Shown piece by piece: positions 45,536-57,350 of a stretch of DNA of 64,000 nucleotides. Every line of letters begins with the position of its first letter. Position 1 is the first letter of the stretch. A program made the position numbers and the translations under genes. A model generated the notes under the pieces. It saw only the letters and a program-made list of their open reading frames with translations. It did no database searches and had not been told where the DNA came from. This stretch comes from Liolophura sinensis (Eukaryota > Mollusca > Polyplacophora > Chitonida > Chitonidae), in the NCBI RefSeq assembly GCF_032854445.1, contig NC_088306.1:16649764-16713763 (forward strand). Direction: 5' to 3'.

Positions 45536-47950
45536 TTCGTCACTGCCGGAGACGTTCGGAATAGGTCTGCCTATAATCGGTCATATCACAATTACTCGTT
45601 TGCGATACAGTTTCTAAAACCTGCTTAATCCCACATGAGTATCATAAAGACGTCAAGTTAGTAACATTTAGAGTACAGGCGCAGTTTGAGTAAATAAAAC
45701 TCAATAAAGATGAGTTTTTCAGTTATTTGGAGACTTTTCCCAGGTAATTTGCGTATTATTTCTTTGCGGATTCTCTGTTTCACTTTTTGTGAGGTATTTC
45801 TCACAGTTAACTGTCAAAGACCGATTTTGTGCCTGTTTGCACAGCCTAACATTTGCTTAAAGTGAAAGACAGCACCTGAGACGTGTATGCTGCTATCTGA
45901 CATAATTTGTGATACTGTCGTTGAATATTACACTGCTTATAAATAAACTAATTTTACGTTTCTGGTGGCCCTGCAAATGGTACAGACCTGTCCCACACAT
46001 TGTCCCCTCCGCTATACGTAACTAAGTCTTTGTAAACAATCTCAAAATGATGTCTTATGCATTTGTTCTGTGTTATATGTCACTTCATGGAGCGAATGAG
46101 TAAAAGCTACGTCACAGCTTAGGCCGCGCTATCTGACAGTGTTTGATTGGATAAAATTCTGAAGATGTCTGCCTCGTTTCACACCCGTGTGCATATCTGT
46201 ATGTCACATGTGGAAAGCCCATGAGTAACTTGCCAAACGTTCGTCGTTTACTCTAGTCCATCCGTTTCCTTCACCCATAAACTAGATGTCATCGAAAAAG
46301 GGCAAAAGACTGACGGAGTAAGACTACGTCAGTCTAATGAATACATAAATTAATGAAGCATTTCATGCTGAAAACATGAGGCTTGAAGTCTTCGACGGAT
46401 AGACCAATGACTGTTCAGAATGTCAAGAGAAGCCAAGGTGCCATTTGTGAAGCTGAGCAACAGACGTCATTCGAACCCTCTGCGCACAAAAGCCACAAAC
46501 AGTAGCCGTTATAAAGAGTATATCACGCTTGGGGGTAAAACCCTCAGTAGTTGGGAGTAGTACTATGGTCAGCTGGGAAATCCATGTAGTCCTGCCCACA
46601 CACACTTAAATCTGTAATCTGGTCATCTGTCATAACGGTACTTGAGTCAAATCTACGGAGACTTCTTCCCAATGCACTCTTCTACCAGTAGTTGACAGTG
46701 TGTGACTGAGGTTTGACAACAATATCGTGGCTTTGATTGATTATGTTCCTGTGTAAAGCCTTGCCAGAGGTTAGTCTGGTGCATCCTTTATGCGACAGCT
46801 TGACTGTGACAAGACGATATATACGTCATTATGCCTTACCTTTTATCTCATATGTCGACTTAGAGGCCGAGTAGAATTAAGAATTGATGATGGCAAAATG
46901 CCATCGGATGTCATGACGAACCTTAAGCCAAATCTTCTCATAAAAGAACATCGTTTGAGCACGGAATCCAACTTTTTGTGTATTTGTGTTCCCACTAACC
47001 TGCAATTATTTAAATTTCACTGAAAACAATTTCACAAATTAGTAAACAAATGAACCTGACGAAAGAAACTAATAATTGTAATGACATAATTGGCATGTGT
47101 TTGTGAGAATGAACCGCCATACGCAGTTTTGCCGCATTAATCCCATTTCGTGATGACACTATTACTGGGGAAATTCTCCAATTTCAGTTATTCCTTGTGA
47201 CACGAAGCCCGCCTTGTAAAACATTAAACCAGCTAAGTCAAATCCGCTATCCGTGTACGAGTTTAGCGAAACCCCTGGAGAGCCCTCCGCTTTGCCGGAG
47301 TGGGAAAATATCGCTGTCCACGACACGAGGATGGCACATGATATCATGCTCCTCTAGAAACGTAGCACTTTCACCCCAGACCGGGCAATACATTTCCTAT
47401 TATCATTAACTAGTTTCATTTTTAACCAGAATACTCATCAAGCACAAATGAGACACACTAGCATTACTGTCGATGTAGCTTTCACTGCTCTCGATATGCG
47501 CGGTATAATTGGCCGTTCGGGAAGGCACAGTATGTATGAATTTTGCCCCGTATAGTTTGTCTCTTTCCTCAAGATGGATATAGCAAACACATTTTACCAG
47601 GCCTTTTCTAAGCAACATTTGAAGAAAAAAACATTTCAGCTTTTCCAATCAACTCATATACAAAAGCATACGGTTCATACAAAGTGCGGGTTCAAACACG
47701 GCCTTGTACCGGTAATTCGGAGTTTCCAACATTTGTTTAATCTTGCAGTTAACCCATTCAGTTCTGTAAAAATTATTTAAAACAGTAACATTATTTTTTG
47801 TTCTTGGTTAAACGACACTACAAACACATCCAGTGATACAATAAACATGTATGTTTTTTTTTAAGGCTGCAGAAGCGAAGCCTTTAACACATTGAGTTTT
47901 AAAGATGGCGCTCTTGCTGCATTCAGCCTCATTCGATTCACTTCAACAGT

Positions 47951-48000
47951 AGCCAATCACAGCGAACGTCGTTATTATACCATCTAACACGTCATGTGAC
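47951..48000. promoter_or_regulatory. CCAAT plus E-box module, unit 3
   Basis: AGCCAATCAC at 47951 and GTCATGTGAC at 47991, again 40 bp apart. The E-box has one changed base in its centre. Confidence 0.45.
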
Positions 48001-48982
48001 GTCTCCCAAGGGAAGAACAACTAAGCAGATTTCTAAGCTGCAGATATTGGTTTTGACAATAAAAAAATTACACATCTGGAATCGACTGACATAAACATGA
48101 CTTTGAATGATGACCTTTGCATTCCTATTACCCACAATCCGCTCACATTATAGATGTCCAGAGTATAGGTCACTTCCAATGGCACCATGATGGAGAGCAA
48201 ATCAGACACAGTACCTTATGAATAAAGTTTAAAGGCCCCAAACCATGAACCAGGCATCAAATTTCTTCTTATCTCCCATTTTATTGTACGGACAGACCAA
48301 AGAAATATTGCTACCGTTTTACTGATTGTTTGACTGATTAATTTGATTCTTAGAATGACTCGTTTATGAAACCGTAATACCCAGTTAAGTCACCTGTCCT
48401 ATGGATAGTAACCAACTAAAACATTTCACACAGATTTCCATTGGCAGAGCTGGTTCAAATAGCACGTCTTATTTTTGGAAGATGAGGATCTCCGACGAAC
48501 TTCATATAAGCTGACGGCCCAAAAGAAACTTTAGCGACTCGTGAGTTAAATTTTAACCATCCTTTTCAGGCATTAACATGAATGGCGGTATGATCGCTGA
48601 CAATTGTTTATGTTGCTACCAATACCTCTAGAACAATGAAGCGAACATATTCTTGAAAACAAAATTCCCCTGCCATAGTTGGAGAAAGCCAACACCAATG
48701 CTAGCGATTGAAACACAAGCATCTCCACACCTGCCCCCTACATAATAGATATTTGTAAGGTATGTATACATGTTGCCTTTCCGGTTAAGGTCGTCAATGT
48801 ACTTATCCACATTCAAATCAAGTAAACTAAGCCCACTCGTGTAGTGATTACACTGTATACTCATTTAAAACTCTCTTGGTTTTTATACCTAAGGTGTTAT
48901 GTCGTATAAGTAATCTAACGGTACCAAGCAGGAAATGAGCCCATATTGGTGAAGTCTTCACGATTCTCCGTGTACTTGTGTG

Positions 48983-49438
48983 GTGCTGTCGGTCGGCGGA
49001 CCGGATCTGCCTTGGGTAGACAAGGAATGAACCAGTCACACATTATAAATACATTGGCCGTAATTGAACAAGGAACTCGCCAAAACCTCATTTCATTGAA
49101 AGTATGTATCACGTCAGTTTATCCGTATCCCGAACAGCTCGGAAATCCCGCTACACACGAAATCCCGCGCGGAGGATCGGACAGACGATTTAAAGGGAAT
49201 CTATTAGCCTCTGTTTCCAGTAAAGTACATAAATCATCGTGCTCTCAGTTAATCCGCCCGTCCCTGATGTCATCTCCCGGACTCGGCTAGTGATGAAACT
49301 CCCAGCCCAATCTACACCTGACTAATCTGTATTCAACCAGCCTTCAGGGACGTCCGAGGACCACAGTTGTGAGACTCATACATGGCTAGAAGATGTTATT
49401 GACCTTGTGTAACTGAGGAGTTTGTTAACGGGGAAACG
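48983..49438 (+). other. array-2 conserved core, unit 4
   Basis: Homologous to 40713-41171. The longest open frame of the set (114 codons, 48946-49290) lies here, but starts upstream in poorly conserved sequence. Confidence 0.75.
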
Positions 49439-51402
49439 TTCGTCACTGTTGGAGACGTTCGGAATAGGCCAGCTTATAATCGTTCATGTCATTGCTCATT
49501 TGCAATACAGTTTTCTAAAAACTGCTTTATCTCTCAATTGTGAGTCAAGACGTCCAGTTAGTGAAAGTTAGAGTGCGGATTTGATTTAGAGAGTAAGATT
49601 ACATGAGTGTCGTTTTCCAATCACTAGAAGATACGAGATGCGGGTTCGAACCCGGAAATGTCCAAGCAATTTGTGCAATGCATATCTGTATGTCACTTGT
49701 TGAAAATTCATCATTAACTTGCCAATGGTCGGTCGTTTACTCTGGGCACTCCAGTGTCCTCCACACATAAGCCGGATATCATCGTAAGTGGAAAAACCTA
49801 CGTATGGAGTAAGACTGCGTCATTCTAATGAATGCATAAATAAATGAAGCGTTTGATGTTGAAGACAAAAGAATTGAGATAATCAGTGGAATAAAAAGAT
49901 GCCACCCGTGAAGTCGTTGGTACAACTGCGCACAAAGGTCACAAGCTGTATCCACTATATAGCCCATATCATGCATTGGGTAAAACCGTCGGTAGTTTGC
50001 TATTGTCAGTTGAGGAATCCATGTAGTCCTGCCCACACACGCTTAAATTTGCAACCTGTCATCTCTCATGACGGTACGAGCGTGATTCAAAACTAAAGAA
50101 ACTTCGTCCCATTGCACTCTTCTATCAGGCAATTGACAGTGTGAAACGAAAGTTTGAAAACACCATCGTGACTTTGATTGATTATGTTCATGTATAAAGC
50201 CTTGCCAGAGGTTAGTCCAGTGCGTCCTTTATACCACAGAACGCTGATTGATAGATGAAGGTTTATAGAGGACGTCATCATACCTTACCTTATCTCATAT
50301 GTCGACTAACAGGCCAAGGGGAAGTAACAATTAATGGTGGCAAAATGTCGCCGGATGCCTTGGGCCAAAATCTAAAAAAGCATATCATTGGATAGGCCAA
50401 CTTTTGTGTATTTGTGTTCCCCACTAACATGCAATTATTTTGTTTTGAATGAAAACAATATCACAAATTGGGAAAAAAAAAAAATGAACCTGGCGAAAGG
50501 AACAAAAAATTACTACCAATGGCACAATTGGCATGTCTGTACTGGAATGAACTGCCATAAGCAAACTTTGCCGCATTTAATCCCATGTCGTGATGATAGT
50601 TTTATTGGAAAATTCTCCAATTTCAATTATCGGTGTAAGGACGTCTTGTAAAACATTAAACCAACTAAATCAAATCGACGATCCATGTTCGAGCTTGGGG
50701 AAACCACATGGGAATCACCAGCTTTGCTGGAGGGGGATAATGTCCCTGTCAGGACACGAGGATGGCTCGTGCTATCGTGCTCCTCTAGAAGCGTACCACT
50801 TTCATCTGAGACCGCACGATACATTTCCAATTATCTTTAACTTGTCTCACTTTTGATCAGAGATCACGGCTCAGGAAAAGGAGACTTTCGATGTAGTCTT
50901 CCGTGATCACAGTACACAGGATAATTGGTCGTACTGAGTTAAAAGCACTTTATGTATGAATTTTCCCTCATGTAATTTGCCTGTTTTCTGAAGACTAATT
51001 CTGCAGATTCACTCTGTCAGGCCTACTGACAGGTCGAGTACATGCCCTACTAGGTGATCATTGAACACATTCTTTTTTTAGCTTATCCAGTGAAGTTAAC
51101 AAAAGTTCACGGTACAAACGAGATGCGGGTTCAAACCCGGTCTTCGACGGTAACTTGTAGATTCAAGCATTTGTATAATATTGCCGTTAGCCCATAAAAT
51201 TCTGTAAAAACGGTTCTAAAAAAGGGCACAATGCATTTTCGTCGTAATTTCACGCCAGGACATTATTTGTATCTTAGCTTGATTAAACGACCCAACAAAG
51301 ACATCCACTCGTAGAGTAAACATTCAAGTTTTTCAAAAGTTGTAGAAAATTTTCTTTGGCGTCCTTTGCAACATTCAGTCTCCTTTGATTCTCTTCACCG
51401 GC

Positions 51403-51452
51403 AGCCAATCACAGCAGACACTGTTGTTATACAATCAAACACGTCACGTGAC
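51403..51452. promoter_or_regulatory. CCAAT plus E-box module, unit 4
   Basis: AGCCAATCAC at 51403 and the perfect palindrome GTCACGTGAC at 51443, 40 bp apart. GTCTCCCAAAGGAAGG follows, shared with unit 3. Confidence 0.5.
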
Positions 51453-51842
51453 GTCTCCCAAAGGAAGGCGGGCTAAGCGGATTTCCGGGCTACAGGTATC
51501 GGTTTTGACAATAAAGAAATTACACATCTGGAATCGACTGACGGGACCATTGACATAAATATGACATCAGTGTAATTACTTCGAATGATGACCTTTGCAT
51601 TCCTATTATACACAAGCCACCGGCGTGAAAGCTGTCCAGTGTTGACAAACAGTACCTTACGGATAACGAGCAGTGTGCCATGTACTATGCATAAAAACTC
51701 TTGTTATTTTCCCCGTTACCAACGAATTAAGGCGGCCATCTCATATATGCTTACCATATTAAAAAAATCTTTCTCAATTTATATAAAAAAGACAGATATT
51801 GGCGCTTTTAATTACCAAAGATGTAACACGATATTAGATAAA

Positions 51843-51925
51843 TAGATTGATTGATTAATTGGTGTTAACGTCTTACTGATGAATATTTTACTTATACGCT
51901 CAGGCTATAATCCGGCGGTCAGCGC
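51843..51925 (-). mobile_element. SINE-A 3'-end scrap
   Basis: GATTGATTAATTGGTGTTAA and a decayed GAATATTTTACTTATACG. Head and core are lost. Confidence 0.55.
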
Positions 51926-52063
51926 ATAGCTGATCTGGCGAACAACTGAGGTATTAAAATCTTTAAAACCCCTTTTATGAAGCTGGAAACTAAGAACCAA
52001 GCCCGAGCATTTGCCTGTACGTTCTACCATGCATTAACATAGGTAGATATTTAAATACATGTA

Positions 52064-52546
52064 CTCTCAAAAAAATAATCTGTTAATTTTAACAAAAAGT
52101 CTGTTGGAGTGATACTGTAGAGTGTATTATTCTGTTAAATATAACACGCATATTCTCTTAAGCATTCAACATTATTATGAATAACATTATTCAACATAAA
52201 CATTCTACTAGACTAACAAAGTATTGCGTTGAATAAGACACAATATTGTGTTATAATAACAGAACACATTATAACATCACTCAGACAACAGACTTTCTGT
52301 TAAAATTGTCGCTGTGAATTCAAGACCAGCTCATGCTGGCTTCCTCTGCTAGAAGGTCTGGCAGCAACCTGCAGTGGTCGTGGGTTTCCCCCCGGGCTGT
52401 GCCTAGTTTGCTCCCACTATAATGTTGGCAGCCTTCGTATACGTGAAATATTCTTGAGTACGGCGTAAAATACCAATCAAATAAATAAATAAATAAATTA
52501 AATTAAATAAATAAATTGGGTTAAAATTAACAGATTACTTCCTCAG
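52064..52546 (+). mobile_element. palindromic MITE carrying a SINE
   Basis: Left end CTCTCAAAAAAATAATCTG and decayed right end AACAGATTACTTCCTCAG, with TA on both sides (52062-52063 and 52547-52548). The right arm is split by a SINE-A. Confidence 0.85.
52318..52520 (+). mobile_element. SINE-A inserted in the MITE right arm
   Basis: 5'-truncated at GTCGCTGTGAATTCAAGACC, with a long AAATAAAT tail. The 8-bp target duplication TTAAAATT lies at 52310-52317 and 52521-52528. Confidence 0.92.
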
Positions 52547-52627
52547 TACATGTTTGTACAACCCTTTAACCTGTATATTTATGCTGCACGGCCTTATATC
52601 ATCACTTGAAAAATACAGAACGACTAA

Positions 52628-52752
52628 AGCAAAGAGAGTAATACCAGAGCAGCGACGACAATGAGATGCATGTATAGTTAGCATATGGTAAGACTTAGCC
52701 TGTGAACCCTCAGCTAGGGTTTTATAATAACTGTTCATGTAAATACTTCAAT
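52628..52752 (+). repeat. interspersed repeat, copy 2
   Basis: AGAGAGTAATACCAGAGCAG through ACTGTTCATGTAAATACTTC, matching 27690 and 55441. Confidence 0.55.
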
Positions 52753-52899
52753 AGTAGAAACCTCTGCGTATATAGTGACTGTTCGTCTAAAACGGTCTTT
52801 GCTACCTTAGGTGTTACGTAGCCTAGCAGTACTAATGTTCTAACGGTACGCGCGAATACCTTATTGGAGTCATCACGGATTCTCCGTGTTTTTGTCTGG

Positions 52900-53339
52900 T
52901 GCTGTCAATCGGCGGACCGGATCTGCCATGGACTGACAAGGAATAGACCAATTATACATTGTAAATAAATTGGCCGTAATTGAACAAGGAATTCACCAAA
53001 ACCTCATTTCATTGAAAGCTTGTATCACGTCAGCTTATGCGTATCCCGAACAGCTCGGAAATCCCGCTACATACGAAATCCCGCGTGGGGGATCGGGCAG
53101 ACGATTTAAAGGGAATCTATTAGCCTCTGTTTCCAGTAAAGTACATAATTCATCGTGCTCTCAGCTAATCCGCCCGTCCCTGATGTCATCTCCCAGAGTG
53201 GACTAGTGGCGAAACTCCCAGCCCAGTCTACACGTGGCTAATCTGTATTCAACCAGCCTTCAGGGACGTCCGAGGTGCACAACTGTGAGATCTACAGATG
53301 TCTAGAAGATGGAACTGAGCCGTTCTTAATGGGGAAGCG
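52900..53339 (+). other. array-2 conserved core, unit 5
   Basis: The last core copy. Similarity to the other units fades about 150 bp after it. A 78-codon frame at 52970-53206 is the same one seen in the other copies. Confidence 0.75.
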
Positions 53340-53484
53340 TTGTTCACTGTTCGGTGAATAGGCATTCAGTTACTAAGTCGACCTTATCATTAATCGTTTG
53401 TGATAAAGCTTTCAGAGAAATCTTACCTAATATTAGCCTGTTCGGTGTGGTATAAAGAAGTGAAGCTAGCATACAAGTTCAATG

Positions 53485-54685
53485 TCCTTTACTTCGTACG
53501 TAGCAATCTTGTAGCAATCAGCGGTTTTGATATACCGGTACAGCAGTTATATTTACATCAGTGATCTCTGTAACGGAAGTGGTGTTAAGCAGGTTGCTAT
53601 AGTTGGATGTTTATATGTATAGATTTCAGTACTTAGGTAAAACGTTAGAAATTTAGTGTTAGAAAGAATCAGTAATGCTTATAATACAGTTATATGTGCA
53701 AATTGATGTCATGATATGCATTGCATGCAATTAAGAAGTGTATACAATATGTACACGAGACAGTTTTTCTTTTTCTAGGTCACATTATGTATTCAAAGAA
53801 TGACTTTTGCCACAGTCTTCGAGATTTTGGTACGGATAATTGAGGTAGTGTTTATATCGTCTTGCTCAGATTAGCCAGTTACAGGTTCGAATCCAGATCT
53901 TGGTTGTTGGACTACGCAGGTTCGTTATGTATGCACCTGTTCAAAGGGTTGAAACAGGACACTCAGGAGTCATTCGCCCATAGACCTGACCACCGTATAT
54001 AGGTGCCAGTCTTGAACTCCCAGTCAAATAAATAACACACAGATGTATTGGCTAAGGACTGTTGGTGTTTCACGTGGACCTGCGTGGAGGCTGCTTCGGT
54101 AAATCATACTTTCTACATGATGTTTTAGTGGGTAAAACACCCCCAGTACTTGACAAAAGTCCTGTTCGACTAAAACCCCAGTCGAATAAGCGACAGCTGG
54201 ATTTGAACACGAGGCCTTTCATTGCTCGCAGAATTATTCCACCAACGCCATGTTCTCGTCTCAAGAGGATCCGCCCCGTCCTACTGCAGCCAAAACGTGT
54301 AGGGGAAACCGGCATGAATTGCATCAGGGATATGTTGCAGTAGGGGCAAGTTTCTTCGTACGGAATTTTTCTTATAAGAGTCCGTGACCTTTAACTTAAA
54401 TAGAACATTTCGGTCAGTACGTAACGGTGCATAGCCTCTCACTGGAAAATTAAATATTTATAATTTGCATATATATAATGAGGAATTTTGTAAGTTTGTA
54501 AAATCATTTTGTTCGATTTTAATCAGACATGAGTTATATAAAGTTCGTCGTTAACCAAATATATCGTTGTAAAATTCTTATCAGTTTAGTAATTACCTTC
54601 AGGTTATAACTATAACCCGCGTACTGATGCAGTTTACTGCAGGTTAGGGTAAATTGTATCATCTTACCCCGACATGGCTGCATCT
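53485..54685. other. no gene seen
   Basis: Contains B-box-like CAGGTTCGAATCC at about 53885 (plus) and another on the minus strand near 54190, both without cloverleaf support. The overlapping frames at 54062-54343 probably ride on such a SINE relic. Confidence 0.35.
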
Positions 54686-54800
54686 GCATTTATTTATGTG
54701 ATTGGTGTCTCACGCCGTATTCAAGAACATTTCACGTATACGCCGGCGGCCAGCGTTATGATGGAAGAAACCGGCAGACCATCCGCAGGTTCGCGAACAT
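54686..54800 (-). mobile_element. SINE-A, partial diverged copy
   Basis: Tail complement ATTTATTTATGTGATTGGTG, then GGCGGCCAGCGTTATGATGG. Cut short in the core. Confidence 0.75.
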
Positions 54801-55440
54801 GTATAAGGTTCAGCAATAATAGTATTGCCCTCCCCTCCCCCTCCCCAAAAAAGAGACAAAAATAATATCTGCTGAAATTCACCTTCATATATATGTACAT
54901 ATATTCGTCTCACAGCATTTGAATTTATACCCAGTCACTAATAGAACTAGCAGATTGGTGTGCTCCAGGTCGGGGGTATATTTCTAGCTTTGCCTTTCGG
55001 GGGACTCACGGGCTTCACTCTCAGCGTGTTTTAAATTAACCTTAGCAATTGGCTGTCAGGATCTGTCCCGAGAGTCGGGTCCCTTATGGCCCAATAGAAA
55101 ATGGATTTCAAGGCAAATTTTACGTGTGTATCGACTGCAGCGGTAAATAATAAATGATTGTCATTGAAGTGATATTGCTTCTCATCATGGTGTCGGACAG
55201 ACTAATGTAGGGCCACACGGTGAAGGACAAACACCCCCACGCAGAGTAGAATCTGTCTTGGTATATACTGCCATGCCAACTTACATAAGGTTTATGTTGT
55301 CTGCGATCGGAACCTATAAATCAGTTTTGATGAACAGACCCTGATATGCATACAAAAAACTACTGACAAATGCATTCAGTGCTTAGAAGCCTTGAATTGG
55401 TTGAGTTATACTGTACTTGTCCAACACATGCATGAGACTA

Positions 55441-55575
55441 CAGCCTGAAACCAGAACAAGCAACGACAGTATGGTAAATTGGCAAATGTGTCCGGTGAAA
55501 TGAGGCCTCTCGTTAATTAAGCTCAGTAAGGGTTTCATTCTATAACCGTTCATGTAAATGATTCAATAGCCCCAA
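55441..55575 (+). repeat. interspersed repeat, copy 3
   Basis: GAAACCAGAACAAGCAACGA through ACCGTTCATGTAAATGATTC, matching 27690 and 52628. Confidence 0.55.
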
Positions 55576-55579
55576 CCCT

Positions 55580-56175
55580 TGTAAAAGTGGCTTATGAAGC
55601 AAATTTAGGTTAAAATGCAGTGATGTTTAAAGGCAAAGAAAACGCTAACATCAAGTATTCATCAGATGAAAGACCATTAAACACTGTCCAGGAAATTTTT
55701 TAAATTGTCTAACCGAGTAAAATGATTAATGGCCACCATAGAATACAATATTTGAAATCCATTTCCAGGGTCGAAAACTAATCTAAAATAAATAAATTAA
55801 ACTAGTTTCCTGGGCAGCATTTATTAGTCTTTTATCTGACATACATTTCATGCTAGTGTTTTCTTTGCCGTTATCACTGATATAACAATTTTTCAAGGCG
55901 TGCATAGAATACGTGGCGCATCTCATAATTAGAACATGTACCCTTGCCCAAAGTGCTCGCGTGATGGAACCCAATAAATAAAAAAGAAATTACTTATAGT
56001 CAAGTTCAGTATGAGGCTGAGCTGTATCGTATCAGAGAGTTCAGAAACGGTGTATTCGTGGCTAATGTGCATGGTGCTCGTCATTTGCTGATCGAAACAC
56101 ATGCACGTACTCATGTCCATTCAAGTAGATTGCTTTATATAAATGTGCAACTTGTACACAATTAATAAATAATGT
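55580..56175. other. no gene seen
   Basis: Unique AT-rich DNA. Short minus-strand frames only. Confidence 0.35.
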
Positions 56176-56177
56176 TC

Positions 56178-56705
56178 TGACTGTAATCAGTGACCTACAA
56201 GATTTTGCCACAACGCCTAAATAGTGAACCGGCAGAATGACTATAATCAGAGAACTGCAAGATTTTGCCACACCGCCTAAACAGTGAACCGACAGACTGA
56301 CTTGTAATCAGAGAACTGCAAGATTTTGCCACACCGCCTAAATAGTGGACCGACAGACTGACTGTAATCAGAGAACTGCAAGATTTTGCCACACCGCCTA
56401 AATAGTGGACCGGCAGACTGACTGTAATCAGAGAACTGCAAGATTTTGCCACACCGCCTAAATAGTGGACCGACAGACTGTAATCAGAGAACCGCAAGAT
56501 TTTGCCACACCGCCTAAATAGTGGACCGACAGACTGACTGTAATCAGAGAACTACCAAATTTTGCCACACCGCCTAAATAGTGGACCAGTAGACAGACTG
56601 TAATCAGAGAACTACAAGATTTTGCCACACCTCCTGAATAGTGGACCGGTAGACTGACTGTACCTAGAAAACTGCAATGGATTTTGTCACACCGCCTAAA
56701 TAAAC
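56178..56705 (+). repeat. 60-bp minisatellite
   Basis: About eight copies with blocks ACTGTAATCAGAGAACTGCA and TTTTGCCACACCGCCTAAAT. One copy is four bases shorter. Decays toward the right end. Confidence 0.95.
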
Positions 56706-56717
56706 TGTAATTAGAAA

Positions 56718-56790
56718 ACTGCGTCGTATAAGTGAAATATACTTGAGCGCGGCGTACAATACGCGTTAAATAAATAAATAAATAAAATGA
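56718..56790 (+). mobile_element. SINE-A 3'-end fragment
   Basis: GTCGTATAAGTGAAATATAC, GAGCGCGGCGTACAATACGC and an AAATAAAT tail, abutting the minisatellite. Confidence 0.75.
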
Positions 56791-57350
56791 CTGAAAAGGT
56801 CAACCTTACTAAAAAGGTCAGATTTACAGCTAAATATTTTGCATGAACGAACTCAAACGATGTCTTTTACAGCTATACAACTTAATTGAAACCGTATACT
56901 GATATGTATCAACAAACTTTCACCGAGTATTTTACAGCTGTACATCTTACCGGTAATTGAAACCGTATGCAGATTTGTATCATGGATATGTGCAGAATAT
57001 ACTGTACCTCCATGTTTGTATCAACGAACAAAGGTGTAATGTACAGCCACAGATTAACTGAAACCAAAGAATTGCAGGAGTTTGCGTCAATCAACTCAAA
57101 GGTATAGGATTTACAGCCATAAAGCTAACTGCTTGTAACCATAATTCTGTAATTACATCAAACACAGCTTAAGCTGTGTTATCAGCTACGTGCTGAGAAG
57201 GTTTAAGGGACAATACACTTGATTTCTGTATGCATAATTTAATAGTCGTCATATGAATGAACAATTCTTAAGTGGGACGTAGAAACCCAAGTATATATAC
57301 ATGATCATAATAAAAGGAAGTCTATTGTATAAACCTTGCACTAAACGGTC

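Larger units (their letters stand above)
38400..53480. repeat. array 2: tandem units of about 3.9 kb
   Basis: Using the block CCTAAGG(C/T)GTTA as unit start, units begin at 40621, 44966, 48892 and 52809 (spacing 4345, 3926 and 3917). A partial first unit covers about 38400-40620, and the last stops near 53480. All parts occur in the same order and orientation. Unit 2 is longer because of two SINEs; unit 4 holds a MITE with a SINE inside. Apart from the core the units are visibly diverged with many indels. No conserved protein gene is present. Confidence 0.85.

Noticed and set aside
40756-53206. Repeated peptide frames (60-114 codons) in the array-2 cores as a gene family
   Set aside because: Differences between copies are mostly amino-acid-changing, starts and ends vary, and no splice sites or signal are shared. 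Nucleotide-level conservation explains them better.
53870-53925. tRNA gene near GGTTCGAATCC
   Set aside because: Only a T-arm-like motif is present. No matching D-arm, anticodon arm or acceptor stem could be drawn.
56195-56497. 100-codon repetitive frame across the 60-bp satellite
   Set aside because: A 60-bp unit is a multiple of three, so an open monomer gives an open array by itself. No start context or domain.
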